A stretch of 61,860 bases of DNA, from positions 1 to 61,860 of the forward strand of contig JAFGIW010000149.1 in NCBI GenBank assembly GCA_016929415.1. The letters run 5' to 3'. Below the pieces are notes generated by a model that was given only the letters and a program-made list of their open reading frames with translations, had not been told where the DNA came from and made no database searches. This document shows, piece by piece, positions 53,221 through 61,860 of this stretch. Within the stretch, counting starts at the first letter, position 1. Each line of letters starts with the position of its first letter. The position numbers and the translations under genes are program-made. The stretch is from Chitinispirillaceae bacterium. Its GTDB lineage: Bacteria; Fibrobacterota; Chitinivibrionia; Chitinivibrionales; Chitinispirillaceae.

Positions 53221-53368
53221 GCCCCCGCGTCATATAATCTGATGTTGTCAAATTGGGGAATTGAATTCAAGAGTAAATGGTAACTGGATATTTCCATTTC
53301 CAGCCGACCTCTCCCCTGCCCCTCCCCTGTCAGGGAGGGGAAAGTACTATTCACGATTGCAGGATCCG

Positions 53369-53388
53369 GTCACCCCGGCACGGGGGAC
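53369..53388. repeat. REP-like hairpin copy C
   Basis: GTCACCCC and GGGGGAC form an imperfect hairpin around GGCAC, the same loop word as in the hairpin at 43940-43973. It lies at the right end of the repeat-rich gap, just before the aldolase/dehydrogenase stop. Confidence 0.4.
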
Positions 53389-53402
53389 TGTGATGTATGG
53401 CT

Positions 53403-55523
53403 CTACCGCGGCGTCGCATCGGGCAGGCCGCCGTCGACCGGGATGGTCGCTCCGGTAGTGGGGGTCCGGCGTTCGAGAAAAAACTCCACTGCCGCGGCGA
53501 CATGCGTTGCCGTCACCTTTGATTTGAGCAGGTTGCGGTTGCGGTAGTACTCTTCAAGCCCCGCCTCGTCGAGGCCGCGGCTTTTCATGCGGCCGGGACC
53601 GACCGTGGCCCAGAGGCCGGATTTTTGCGCACCGTGGGAGAACACCGCGTCGGGGGCGACCATGTTGACCCGTACGTCAATGCCCGCAAGCTCCAGACTG
53701 GCGATACGGGCGATCTGGTGCGCCGCGGCCTTGGTCGCGCTGTAGGCGCCGAACGAGGCGCCGGGGGCGAAGACGTTTTTCGTGGAGATCAGGACGATAT
53801 CGCCCCCGCAGTTCTGTAGGGTGAAAAGGCGGGCCGCCTCCCGTATGGTAAGGAGCGTTCCCTCGGTATTGACCCGCTCCAGCCGGCGGAATGCTTCGAG
53901 CTCCATGGCCGCCAACGTTGCGACATGGGCGATTCCCGCATTGACCACCACCGCGTCGAGGCCGCCGAACCGGTCGATGATCCGGCCGAACCCTTCGCGG
54001 ACGGACGCTTCGTCGGTAACGTCCATGGTGACCGGCACGATCCGGTCGGCGCCGAACCGGCCGGCGCATTCATTGACAAGCGCGTCAAGCGCGCCGCCGG
54101 GAAGGTCGGCGATGGCGACCTGGCAGCCCTTTTCGATCAGCGACGCGCACAGGCCGCTGCCGATCGCGCCCGCCGCGCCGGTCACCAGAACGATGCGGCC
54201 CCGCAGCGCACCAGTCGCATCGGCGGAGCGCAGTTTCGCCCGCTGGTAGGAGCGGAACTCCATGTTGAAACAGTGGCCGTCGTCGAGGTCGCGATACTCA
54301 CCGCCGGTTTCGAAGATCATCCGCTTGACCGCAAGCCCCTGAGCCGTGATGTCGGCGGCGATGGCGGCGTCCTTCGCCGAAGGACCGGCGCAGACGGCGC
54401 CGATGCCGGGAATGAGCACGACGCGGGGAAGGCGGTCGCTTGTATCGGGTGTGGCCGGCGGCCGTCCGGAATATTTTTTGACAAAAGATTCATGGCGGCC
54501 GCGCCATGCGTCGCACGCCGCCGCGATCTGCGCACGGAACCGGTCGCTGTCGTCAAGAACCGGACGCTCGATCAGCAGCGGCAGGCGTCCGGTGCGGATA
54601 ATGTAATCGGGGGTGAGCGGCGTCGAGACGGCGGCGGGGAGCGCTTCCCGCGCTTCGAGCAGCGACAGCAGCCGTTCGTCGGCCAGATGCACCATCGATA
54701 TCCCGCAACGACGGCCTCCGTCGGGGGGCAGTGGCTGCATGAGACGGCCCCTGATCACCGGAGCGAGTGCGCGGTACAGCTCATTCGACCGTCCGACCGA
54801 TGAGGCGCCATGGTGTGCGGTGACGGTGCGCGACCGGTGATTTTCGAGCCACGCCTCCGCCTCGGTCGCAAGGCCGATCGTCGCCTTGTACGCCTCGCGT
54901 GCGGTGCTTCCCCACGTGACCAGCCCGTGGTGGCCGATGATGATGCCTTTACAATCAGGCCTTACCTGCACCGCCGCGGCAACCGCACGGCCGCAGCCGA
55001 TGCCGACCGCGGCATAGGGAAGAAACGCCACGGGCGTCGGAAACGCCTGTTCGATGCACTGTTTCGCATCGCAGCGGTTCGTGAGCGCGAGAATCGCGGC
55101 GGGATGGGTATGGTCGATGCAGACAAAGGGGAGAAAGGCGTGCAGCGGCGTTTCGATGGAAGGCTGACGGGAATGGGGGAGCGCCGTTGCCGTGCGGAAG
55201 AAATGGGACATGGCTTCGTCGTCAAGCTCCGTCTCCCGGTCGAGCCGGCGGAGTTTTGCAAGGTCGAGCGCGACGAAATCGCCGGCGGCCGCCTGCGCCA
55301 TGTCGCACCCCGATGCCTTGACGAAAAGCATTTCGACCGGGTCGCCGAGAAGATCGGGCGCCGTGCACTTGAACGACGTGTTGCCGCCGCCGTGGAGGGC
55401 GAGACCGGGATCGGCGCCGAGGAGGCGGGTGGCGTAGATCTGCTCGATGAAGGGCGCCGCGGTTCCCGGCGGGCAGGTCGCGGCGAATGCCCGGAGCGTT
55501 TCATCGTTCCACTGTTGGCGCAT
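53403..55523 (-). CDS. Class II aldolase / short-chain dehydrogenase fusion protein
   Basis: A 706-residue cytosolic two-domain enzyme. The N-terminal class II aldolase/adducin domain (about 15-270) has LHGGGNTSFK, HTHPAAI with the metal histidines and GHHGLVTWG. The C-terminal short-chain dehydrogenase (about 435-700) has the nucleotide-binding VTGAAGAIGSG, VVNAGIA and the catalytic YSATKAA. Relatives are annotated as bifunctional rhamnulose-1-phosphate aldolase/lactaldehyde dehydrogenase, but the substrate here is not certain. AAAGGA precedes the ATG. It follows the LsrE-like gene by 118 bp on the same strand, across an inverted repeat. Confidence 0.92.
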   Translation of the reverse strand: MRQQWNDETLRAFAATCPPGTAAPFIEQIYATRLLGADPGLALHGGGNTSFKCTAPDLLGDPVEMLFVKASGCDMAQAAAGDFVALDLAKLRRLDRETELDDEAMSHFFRTATALPHSRQPSIETPLHAFLPFVCIDHTHPAAILALTNRCDAKQCIEQAFPTPVAFLPYAAVGIGCGRAVAAAVQVRPDCKGIIIGHHGLVTWGSTAREAYKATIGLATEAEAWLENHRSRTVTAHHGASSVGRSNELYRALAPVIRGRLMQPLPPDGGRRCGISMVHLADERLLSLLEAREALPAAVSTPLTPDYIIRTGRLPLLIERPVLDDSDRFRAQIAAACDAWRGRHESFVKKYSGRPPATPDTSDRLPRVVLIPGIGAVCAGPSAKDAAIAADITAQGLAVKRMIFETGGEYRDLDDGHCFNMEFRSYQRAKLRSADATGALRGRIVLVTGAAGAIGSGLCASLIEKGCQVAIADLPGGALDALVNECAGRFGADRIVPVTMDVTDEASVREGFGRIIDRFGGLDAVVVNAGIAHVATLAAMELEAFRRLERVNTEGTLLTIREAARLFTLQNCGGDIVLISTKNVFAPGASFGAYSATKAAAHQIARIASLELAGIDVRVNMVAPDAVFSHGAQKSGLWATVGPGRMKSRGLDEAGLEEYYRNRNLLKSKVTATHVAAAVEFFLERRTPTTGATIPVDGGLPDATPR

Positions 55524-55546
55524 GGTTGTTTCCTTTGGTTATTCCG

Positions 55547-55624
55547 GCTTGCCTCGATACGCTCCGCCCGCTCCCCGAGTGGCTGAAAGCCGTATCGAGG
55601 GGGCGGGCGAAGCGCTCGGCAAGC
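55547..55624. repeat. Nested inverted repeat upstream of the aldolase/dehydrogenase gene
   Basis: An inner pair CCTCGATACG (55552-55561) and CGTATCGAGG (55591-55600) and an outer pair GCTTGCC and GGCAAGC form a long GC-rich palindromic structure in the 118-bp gap between two same-strand genes. It resembles repetitive extragenic elements; a processing or regulatory role in the operon is also possible. Confidence 0.6.
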
Positions 55625-55641
55625 GCCTTTGAAAAGGCCGT

Positions 55642-56370
55642 TTATCCGGCAGTACGTCGGGAACCTTCGTGCATAAGTCGGTTCAAGACGTCAAGATTAC
55701 CGCGGACGGCGCCGTTTTTAAAAACCGCGCCGCCGCTTACGATGATCTCCGGACCGGCCGCCGCGGCTTTACCGATGGTGTCGGCCGTGATGCCGCCGTC
55801 GATGCAGCCGAGCGGGGGATCGGCCATGCCGGCGATAAGCCGCTTCAGTTCTCCGAAACGCCGTACCGTCGATTCAATAAAACCTCCCGGAAATCCGGGG
55901 TTGACCGCCAGCAGGCAGACGATGTCCGTTTCGTCGATCAACGGCGCGATCGAGGCTACCGGCGTCCCCGGATTGAGCGCGATGCCGCGCAGAATGCCGC
56001 GCGAAGGATCGTTCGCGTTCTTCTGTTCACCGATCATCCGCAGTGCGCGGTGCACGTGGCGGCCCGATTCGACATGGACCGTAATGATATCCGCGCCGGC
56101 TTTCGCGAAATCGGGGATGAGCGCCAGCGGGTCGTTCACCATCAGGTGGACGTCTTTGTAATGCCGGGTGGCGATACCCTTGACAAAAAACGGTCCGACG
56201 GTCAGTCGCGGACAGAAGCCGCCGTCCATCACGTCGAAATGGAAAAGCATCGTTCCGCATGCCGCACATTCCGCCTCCGCGTCGGCGAGGTGCATGAGAT
56301 CGGCGCTGACGATACCGACACTCAGAAGCGGCGCACGGGTCTTAAGTGCGGATTTTAATCCTTCCGTCAT
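55642..56370 (-). CDS. LsrE-like ribulose-phosphate 3-epimerase family protein
   Basis: A 242-residue TIM-barrel protein of the pentulose-phosphate 3-epimerase family. Its wording is closer to what I recall of Salmonella LsrE than to housekeeping Rpe: [53 protein letters not shown] and [12 protein letters not shown]. The metal and catalytic positions MDG, HLMV and DGG are kept. Its start overlaps the lsrF-like stop by 4 bp (ATGA). LsrE has an unclear role in autoinducer-2 phosphate handling. Confidence 0.85.
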   Translation of the reverse strand: MTEGLKSALKTRAPLLSVGIVSADLMHLADAEAECAACGTMLFHFDVMDGGFCPRLTVGPFFVKGIATRHYKDVHLMVNDPLALIPDFAKAGADIITVHVESGRHVHRALRMIGEQKNANDPSRGILRGIALNPGTPVASIAPLIDETDIVCLLAVNPGFPGGFIESTVRRFGELKRLIAGMADPPLGCIDGGITADTIGKAAAAGPEIIVSGGAVFKNGAVRGNLDVLNRLMHEGSRRTAG

Positions 56371-57254
56371 CGCCGTTTTCCGCCTTTAAGCGACTGATAC
56401 ATTTCGAACGCCTCCTTCGGCGACAGCCCCTCATGGACGATCTTGCGCACCGCTTCGAGCATGGCGACCGGTGCATCGGACTGGAAGATGTTGCGTCCCA
56501 TGTCGACGCCGAGCGCCCCCTGATCGATCGCGTTTCGCGCCATGGTGAGCGCGTCGAGTTCGGGGAGCTTCTTGCCGCCGGCGATGACGACCGGCACCGG
56601 GCACGAGGCGGTTACCGATTCGAAGTCCTCGTCAACGTAGTAGGTCTTTACAAACGCCGCACCGAGTTCCGCGCAGATGCGGGTCGCCAGCCTCATGTAC
56701 CGGGCGTCGCGCACGAGATCCTTGCCCACGGCGGTCACCCCGAGCACCGGGATGCCGCACCGCATGCCTGCGTCGACCAGACGGGTGAGGTTGCGGATCG
56801 ACTGCGTCTCGAACTCCCCGCCCACGAATACCTGTACCGCGACCGCCGAAACGTTCATCCGCACCGCGTCGTCCATGGCCACGGCGATATGCTCGTTCGA
56901 CAGCTCCTTGAGGATGCTCGGGCCGCCGCTTGCGCGCATGACGATTGCTTTATGCGTTGACGGAGGAATGACGCTGCGGAGAATGCCCCGGGTGAGCATC
57001 AGCGCGTCGGCTTGGAGGGCAAGCGGCGGAATGGAAATATCAACCCGCTCGAGGCCGGTGGTCGGTCCCTGAAAATAGCCGTGATCGAAGGCGAGCATGA
57101 CGGTCTTGCCCGATGCCGGATTGAAAATCCGGGCAAGACGGTTCTTCATCCCCCAGTCGAGGTTGTTCGAACCTTTCAGGAAAAAAAGCTCGTTTTTCTG
57201 GGGGATCCCGGGGAAGTATTCTTTCTGCTTTGATGAGGAATCGGCTTCAGGCAT
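56367..57254 (-). CDS. lsrF: LsrF-like 3-hydroxy-5-phosphonooxypentane-2,4-dione thiolase
   Basis: A 295-residue class I aldolase-like protein that matches Escherichia coli LsrF nearly end to end by recall: [62 protein letters not shown] and [17 protein letters not shown]. LsrF cleaves the isomerised autoinducer-2 phosphate to DHAP and acetyl-CoA. The lysine of the Schiff-base segment (VKTYYV) is present. AAGGAG precedes the ATG. First gene of the group lsrF-lsrE-aldolase/dehydrogenase; no lsrACDB, lsrK, lsrR or lsrG in the window. Confidence 0.9.
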   Translation of the reverse strand: MPEADSSSKQKEYFPGIPQKNELFFLKGSNNLDWGMKNRLARIFNPASGKTVMLAFDHGYFQGPTTGLERVDISIPPLALQADALMLTRGILRSVIPPSTHKAIVMRASGGPSILKELSNEHIAVAMDDAVRMNVSAVAVQVFVGGEFETQSIRNLTRLVDAGMRCGIPVLGVTAVGKDLVRDARYMRLATRICAELGAAFVKTYYVDEDFESVTASCPVPVVIAGGKKLPELDALTMARNAIDQGALGVDMGRNIFQSDAPVAMLEAVRKIVHEGLSPKEAFEMYQSLKGGKRR

Positions 57255-57407
57255 GGCAGGCTCCTTTTTAATGTTCGGAATCGAAACGACATACCGTTAA
57301 AAAATAATTAACGGGGGAGCGGGTCCGGGAAGAAATGCACGGTTCGGCGAAATGAAAACTGAAAGACATTTCCCCCATTTTCCTTTAACCGATGCGATTG
57401 CGGGCGG

Positions 57408-59849
57408 TTAGGAGGTCCCGGTTCTTCGCCGTCGGTCTTTAAAAAACGTCAACGCGACGAGTACGATTGACATGAGAAGTGAGATGAGGGAAACCGCCAG
57501 CCCCCCGGTGAACGCGTCGTCGTCGTATCTGCAAACGACCGTATGCTTCCCCGCGGGAACGGCGATCGCCCGTAAGGCGTAATCCGCCCGGAGCACCTTC
57601 GCCTTTTTGCCGTCGATCGCGGCTTTCCATGCGGGGTAGAAGATCTCGCTCAATACCAGCAGCGCCGGCCGGTCGGTCGACACGTCGGTCACGATACGGT
57701 TGATATTCCAGGAGGTGATGCGCGCGGATGATGCGCCCGGGGCTCCGCGGCCGGGAGGAACGAAATCGGGCTTCTCCTCGAGGATCACCTCGTTTACATG
57801 GTCGAATCCGGGGTCGTGCAGGGTCGGAAGGATTTTTTTTTCATCGGTTATCAGCCGGTACGAGGGGACCATCCGCGCCCGGGGAAGGCAGGTAGGATGC
57901 GGGACGATATTCATCGTGGACGACCGTTCATCGACATTGATTTTATACCTGATGTTCAGAATATCGAGCGTACGATCCTTGCGGTCCATAAGCTGCCGTT
58001 TAAGGCGCAGGGGATTGTACCCTTCCATCAGGCAGATGGAATGAACGGTTCCCTCGTTGCGGCGGAAAATGAGATACGGCCCGCCGATCTCGTCGCTGCC
58101 GGGCAGGGAACCGCGGGAGTTGATCCGGAAGATTTCCTTTCTGTTTTCATCCTGTACCGACCGGACCAGCATGTTTTTTTCATATATTTTACGCGGGTCG
58201 TTCTTCATTGCGGCAAAACCATAGCCGAACACCAGCAGGTCGCAAAGGAGCATGATGGGGAGGAACAGTGAAAAAAGACGTGCCGGCAGTATACGGAAAA
58301 ACCGCCCGGCAATGAGTCCGAGACTGATTACCGCAAAAGCGGCGCAGATCCGGATCTGTGCAGTAGTAAACGGGTAGACCGTCGTCGCCACATACCCTTC
58401 GATCCGCGCGCCGTCGGAGCCGAGCATGCCGTTATCCATAATGAACCGCATGATAGCCGTTCTGAACATGCCGGCTGAAAAAGCGATCGCCGGGAGCAGG
58501 AACATGCCCGCGAAGCATGCGAAAAGTATCCCCCGATTCCGTTTTTTATTCCGGGGAAGGTTCGGTGCCCCTGTAGAGAGCCGGTCGATGCCGTACGATG
58601 CGAGCAGCGACATGGCGAGGGTGAAAATGACGCCGATCCGCGCGGGATTGCGGAAGAGCTTGAAACCGGGAAACAGGGCGTATGCCAGTTTGTAAAAAGG
58701 TAAAGCATCACCCATGGCGAGTAAAAAGGCGCCCAGAGCGGCAGCCCCGAGAAAAATCACCGGCGGCGCCCGCGATACGAAAAGCGCCGTGAACGCAAGG
58801 ATGAGCGGCAGCACCCCCAGATAGAGCGCCGTTTCCCAATAGTAATGCGCGCCCGGGTCACTGTCTTTTTCACTTATTCCCCAGTATGCCGGCGCCTTTT
58901 CGCGAAAATTATTCGGCATGCTGAAAAAATTGGGAGCGAGCAGGGTGATGAAACGGTAGGGTCTGAAGGAACCCTGTGTCGACTTCTCGAATTCCAGTTC
59001 AGGACGAACCGATTCTTTGCTTAACCGGGAGGTCGGCAGCAGTTGCACCGAGGAGAGGCCGGCGCCGAGAAAAACGGACAGAAGAAAAATCGCGACAGGG
59101 ATGGTCATTTGCTTAAGGGTCGCGCCCCCTCTGAACCGTTCGATCAGGTGAAAGAGCAGATAGGCGCCGAGCAGATAGTGGAGATAGACATACATCTGCG
59201 GGTGGCCCGCGAACGCGACGAAACAGAGCGAAAACGCGGTCGCGACCGCATAATAGAGGCTGGATCGGGAGAGCGCCCGTCGCAGCGTAAGCACCGAAAG
59301 AGCAAACCAGGGTAGTGCGTGGATCATCGTCACATGAAAAATGTGGGCTGTGGCAAATCCTCCCAGCATATACACGAGCCCCGCCAGCAGCGATGCGGTC
59401 CCGCTTCGCCGGAAATCGCGCGCCAGCGCATAGGTAAAGATGCCGGCGAGCATGACATGCAGGATGATCTGGTATTCGAACAGCACCGGACTTATACCAT
59501 CGTTCCCGCCGAACGGTACCAGCAACAGATTGAGCGGATAGAACACCGCCGACTGAATATCGGCGAAGAAAGGCATGCCCGAAAAGCTGTAGGGATTCCA
59601 GAAGGGGAATTCCAGATGACGCAACGCACGGGTGGCGAACGTCCGGTAAGGGAAATACTGCTCGATGAAATCATTCCACATCGTCCCCTGCAGGGTGACT
59701 ATCGGCCAGTAAAACACAATAGCCGCCGCAATCAGAAAGGCAATGGCGAGGACGTCTTTTTTCAGCGGCGAGAGGAAAAAACGCGGACGGGAAGGAAGCG
59801 GCGGAGTCGCCGCAGGGGCTGAAGTTTTTTTTCTTTTCCCGCTGGACAT
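57408..59849 (-). CDS. YfhO-family integral membrane protein
   Basis: An 813-residue protein with about twelve or more membrane segments in the first 560 residues and a soluble C-terminal domain (about 570-770), then a last membrane helix. The N-terminal loop (PYRTFATRALRHLEFPFWNP, GMPFFADIQSAVFYPLN) is typical of YfhO-type GT-C glycosyltransferase-like proteins, which are linked to lipid-carrier glycosylation of wall polymers. The usual acidic catalytic residues of GT-C enzymes may be in WNDFIEQYFPYR. It ends 12 bp... from lspA's stop side: its start lies 12 bp after lspA, so the two are likely co-transcribed. Confidence 0.88.
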   Translation of the reverse strand: MSSGKRKKTSAPAATPPLPSRPRFFLSPLKKDVLAIAFLIAAAIVFYWPIVTLQGTMWNDFIEQYFPYRTFATRALRHLEFPFWNPYSFSGMPFFADIQSAVFYPLNLLLVPFGGNDGISPVLFEYQIILHVMLAGIFTYALARDFRRSGTASLLAGLVYMLGGFATAHIFHVTMIHALPWFALSVLTLRRALSRSSLYYAVATAFSLCFVAFAGHPQMYVYLHYLLGAYLLFHLIERFRGGATLKQMTIPVAIFLLSVFLGAGLSSVQLLPTSRLSKESVRPELEFEKSTQGSFRPYRFITLLAPNFFSMPNNFREKAPAYWGISEKDSDPGAHYYWETALYLGVLPLILAFTALFVSRAPPVIFLGAAALGAFLLAMGDALPFYKLAYALFPGFKLFRNPARIGVIFTLAMSLLASYGIDRLSTGAPNLPRNKKRNRGILFACFAGMFLLPAIAFSAGMFRTAIMRFIMDNGMLGSDGARIEGYVATTVYPFTTAQIRICAAFAVISLGLIAGRFFRILPARLFSLFLPIMLLCDLLVFGYGFAAMKNDPRKIYEKNMLVRSVQDENRKEIFRINSRGSLPGSDEIGGPYLIFRRNEGTVHSICLMEGYNPLRLKRQLMDRKDRTLDILNIRYKINVDERSSTMNIVPHPTCLPRARMVPSYRLITDEKKILPTLHDPGFDHVNEVILEEKPDFVPPGRGAPGASSARITSWNINRIVTDVSTDRPALLVLSEIFYPAWKAAIDGKKAKVLRADYALRAIAVPAGKHTVVCRYDDDAFTGGLAVSLISLLMSIVLVALTFFKDRRRRTGTS

Positions 59850-59861
59850 CTTGATTTCCGA

Positions 59862-60398
59862 TCAGGAATCGCTTCCAGGCGGCGGGGAGAGCGGCGCCGG
59901 CGTTTTTTTCTTTTCCCCGACCAGACTCTGCAGTATCAGTATACCCATCCCGATACAGACATATGCATCAGCGAGATTATAGAGAAAAGGCCAGTCGATG
60001 ATATTCCCGAGATGCATATGGATAAAATCGACGACATGCCCGAATCGAAGCGAATCGATCACATTACCTATGGCGCCTGAGAGGATGAGCAGAAAAGGGA
60101 GATGAAACGGCAGCCCCCTCTTCCGGTTGACCACAAGATAAATTGAAAGACCGATGCTGAGCATTATCCTTACCGCTAAAAGCGCCTTTTTGCTGAAAGC
60201 GTTGTTGTTCCTGTTGTTGATGCCGAAGACCATTCCGTGATTCTCGGTGTACCCGAGTTCGAGCGCGTTTTTAATGCAAACGCGGGAAGGCTGATTTTTC
60301 AGGTTCTCCGCGGCCCACTGCTTGGAAAGCTGATCGCCGGCGATTCCGGCGAGCAGTATCAGAAATAGAGCGAAATATTTCAACACCGGCCGCGGCAT
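59862..60398 (-). CDS. lspA: Lipoprotein signal peptidase (signal peptidase II)
   Basis: LspA is the inner-membrane aspartic protease that cuts lipoprotein signal peptides before the lipidated cysteine. The 178-residue protein has four membrane segments. Both catalytic aspartates are visible: GAIGNVIDSLRFGHVVDF and YNLADAYV, the former with Ser where Arg is usual (GNxxDR). It fits with the many lipoproteins in the window. AAGGAG precedes the ATG. The YfhO gene follows on the same strand. Confidence 0.95.
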   Translation of the reverse strand: MPRPVLKYFALFLILLAGIAGDQLSKQWAAENLKNQPSRVCIKNALELGYTENHGMVFGINNRNNNAFSKKALLAVRIMLSIGLSIYLVVNRKRGLPFHLPFLLILSGAIGNVIDSLRFGHVVDFIHMHLGNIIDWPFLYNLADAYVCIGMGILILQSLVGEKKKTPAPLSPPPGSDS

Positions 60399-60482
60399 AG
60401 GACTCCTTGAGGGAATATGAATTTTATTTCAATTTAAGATGAAAAATAGTACCCGTGCTCTTATTTTACCAGAGAATCGAGA

Positions 60483-60659
60483 ATGGCCGGCTATGGTCGG
60501 ACCACGGGCGGCGGGGATGATGGTGTAAGTCCGGTGCTGTTGTTGGTGATCGCCCTCACGGCAATCGCCACGACATGCCCCGGAGGTTTCCCCAATTTTT
60601 TCAATTGGTTCGCTTTCACCCTGTCGATCTCCACCGGAATCCGAACGGTTTCGCGCTAA
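60483..60659 (+). CDS. Possible 58-residue single-pass membrane peptide
   Basis: An ATG-started frame of 58 codons ending in TAA. The peptide has a Gly-rich start (MAGYGRTTGGGDDG), one strongly hydrophobic stretch (VSPVLLLVIALTAIATT) and an aromatic-rich tail (FPNFFNWFAF). The ribosome-binding site is weak (GAGA). The gap it occupies (60399-60741) holds nothing else I recognise. It could be a small membrane protein or a chance frame. Confidence 0.25.
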   Translation: MAGYGRTTGGGDDGVSPVLLLVIALTAIATTCPGGFPNFFNWFAFTLSISTGIRTVSR

Positions 60660-60741
60660 AGTATATTACTTCATGCAATCGCAATCTTACCCGATTCCTT
60701 AAGGTGTATCGTCGGTAATCGCCAACACCGGAGCAACCAGG

Positions 60742-61701
60742 ATGCTTCCTTCGATGAATAAAATACTTCAGTCATTCGGACATACCGTCGTAGTTCCCGT
60801 TCTTTTCCCCACCCTGCTCTTCGGCTTTTCGGTCGACTCTATTTTCGAGCCGTTTCTCCGTTCCTTCGACCTGCTCCCCGATTACTACCTCCGTTTTAAC
60901 GTTTCCACCTTTGCGTTCCATCGCGACGCATTCTTCAAACGGCAGTATCTCGCCGAGCCTCACCCTGATCTCGAGTTCCGGCTCATCTCATATAGAGACG
61001 TGATTTCTTCCATATGGGATGTCGACTTTGTGTTCGGCCTCGGAGAGGTTCCGGGGAACACCGTATTCACGGTACTCAATGTCGCCTTCGGCATCAATCC
61101 GAAATTCGAACTGCGCCTGCCGCGTCTGCTTATCAGCACCGGCGTGGCGCACCATTGTTACCACGAAATTGACAAAAGCTATTTTCCTCTTGTCTATAAC
61201 AACCGTCTCCATCTTGAGGCGTCATCGCACAATTTCCGCATCAACGACTATTTTAATGCATTCGCCGGCGATACGCTCTTTCGGTTCGAAAACCGTTTCT
61301 CGTGGCAGATCGGGGCGGCCTACTTCCTGAAGGAATTTTTCGGTGTCGTCGATCCGGGCAAGCTCAACGGCAGCAGCCCGCTGACGGCCGAATTGGCATC
61401 ACGTTCACGGTATGCGTTCCATCGGCGCCGGAGCTGGATCTTTTCATTCCGCGGCGAAACGACGATCGGACTTTTCGATACCGGGGAAGGCTACCGTGTG
61501 AAAAGCAACAGCGCCTGTTACTGGAAACAGACGTTCGGAGTCGAGGCGTTCTTCTCGCGGGGAGCCCGCGGCGGCTGTTTCTATCTGCTCTACCACCGCG
61601 ACGACCTGCCCCGTCCTCCCGATTCACCTGAATTTACACTGGGCAACTCGCGTTTTTCGAAAAACGGTCTCGTGCAGATCGGGATGGTGTTTTTCAATTG
61701 A
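60742..61701 (+). CDS. Hypothetical exported protein, possible outer-membrane barrel
   Basis: A 319-residue protein I do not recognise. The N-terminal region has a hydrophobic stretch (about residues 13-30, GHTVVVPVLFPTLLFGF) that may be a signal peptide. The rest has alternating aromatic and polar residues (SWQIGAAYFLKEFFG, GVEAFFSRGARGGCFYLLYH) as in beta-barrels. The ATG at 60742 has GGAG at good spacing; MNKILQ five codons later is an alternative. It is divergent from lspA and stands alone. Confidence 0.65.
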   Translation: MLPSMNKILQSFGHTVVVPVLFPTLLFGFSVDSIFEPFLRSFDLLPDYYLRFNVSTFAFHRDAFFKRQYLAEPHPDLEFRLISYRDVISSIWDVDFVFGLGEVPGNTVFTVLNVAFGINPKFELRLPRLLISTGVAHHCYHEIDKSYFPLVYNNRLHLEASSHNFRINDYFNAFAGDTLFRFENRFSWQIGAAYFLKEFFGVVDPGKLNGSSPLTAELASRSRYAFHRRRSWIFSFRGETTIGLFDTGEGYRVKSNSACYWKQTFGVEAFFSRGARGGCFYLLYHRDDLPRPPDSPEFTLGNSRFSKNGLVQIGMVFFN

Positions 61702-61802
61702 GGAGTCGGGATTCGGAAGATAAGCGTCCTTCCTCCCGATTCTTCTGAAATAAAAACGCCTTTAGCCCGGATTATTACTTACTGACGAGTCGAGCGTCGG
61801 TA

Positions 61803-61853
61803 GTCAACCCTTCCAGGGGTTAGACACAAGGAAACCACTGGCTCCGCCAGTGG
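61803..61853. repeat. Two consecutive hairpins at the right edge, probable repeat end
   Basis: AACCC/GGGTT with extra GTC/GAC pairs (61803-61824) is followed by a perfect 8-bp stem CCACTGGC/GCCAGTGG with a TCC loop (61835-61853). The sequence is cut by the window edge. Paired hairpins like these are typical of REP elements or the ends of single-strand-type transposons; nothing further can be said without the next bases. Confidence 0.5.
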
Positions 61854-61860
61854 AGTAAGA

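Larger units (their letters stand above)
52956..53402. other. Non-coding region right of the second TIGR02147 gene
   Basis: A 447-bp stretch. Its left part is AT-rich promoter DNA with copy 2 of the conserved block (53013-53113). Its right part (53160-53390) is GC-rich with REP-like hairpins and runs such as GGGGTGGGTGGGG and CCCCTGCCCCTCCCC. No gene seen; the 72-codon frame at 53136-53354 lies within the repeats. Confidence 0.6.

Noticed and set aside
53136..53354. 72-codon frame on the minus strand in the repeat-rich gap
   Set aside because: It is made up of the REP-like repeats and low-complexity C- and G-runs.

Overview
The window reads as a chromosomal contig from a Gram-negative member of the Fibrobacterota/Chitinivibrionia lineage, or a close FCB-group relative. 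Three things point there. Two genes belong to the TIGR02147/DUF4423 family, which I know mainly from Fibrobacter-type genomes. Several large secreted proteins end in type IX secretion (T9SS)-like C-terminal sorting domains. Envelope genes (Tol system, LspA, YajC, lipoproteins) imply an outer membrane. The assignment is inferred from recalled family distributions, not from a marker-gene tree. I found no rRNA, tRNA, CRISPR array, phage or transposase gene.

Left part (0-25.9 kb), mostly housekeeping. An unknown lipoprotein/beta-barrel-like pair (0.2-2.7 kb) and a small unknown protein are followed by groES-groEL and a cold-shock gene. A leftward Tol operon runs tolQ-tolR-tolA/tonB-like-tolB-cpoB-like-ettA, without a pal gene. 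A rightward 1470-residue activase of the 2-hydroxyacyl-CoA dehydratase type follows. Next is a leftward chain purA-BFN nuclease-panD-LytR_C-rsfS with stop/start overlaps. A rightward group then holds an XPB-type helicase, a membrane-fusion protein, yajC, def and a SpoIID-domain lipoprotein.

Central island (26.0-53.1 kb), accessory and the most interesting part. Each end carries a translationally coupled pair: a TIGR02147 putative DNA-binding protein followed by a lipoprotein whose mature start is CVK(G/S)P(V/T)AGGSSD. The left pair points right and the right pair points left, so they bracket the island head-to-head. Between them lie three CotH-kinase proteins, DUF4956, a HlyD-like adaptor, a DUF3616-like protein, a TolC-like coiled-coil protein, a VTC polyphosphate-polymerase domain protein, two tandem four-module lamin-tail lipoproteins, a CstA transporter and a secreted protein with two inorganic-pyrophosphatase domains. 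I infer a cell-surface system dealing with phosphate transfer (protein phosphorylation, polyphosphate, pyrophosphate). A roughly 100-bp non-coding block with conserved ends is shared between the CotH operon upstream region and the promoter region of the second TIGR02147 gene. A possible leader peptide precedes the first CotH gene.

Right part (53.4-61.9 kb). A leftward group encodes LsrF-like, LsrE-like and a class II aldolase/short-chain dehydrogenase fusion, without the usual Lsr transporter or kinase. Then come a YfhO-type membrane protein and lspA, both leftward, a possible 58-residue membrane peptide, an unknown exported protein, and a hairpin-rich edge that looks repetitive.
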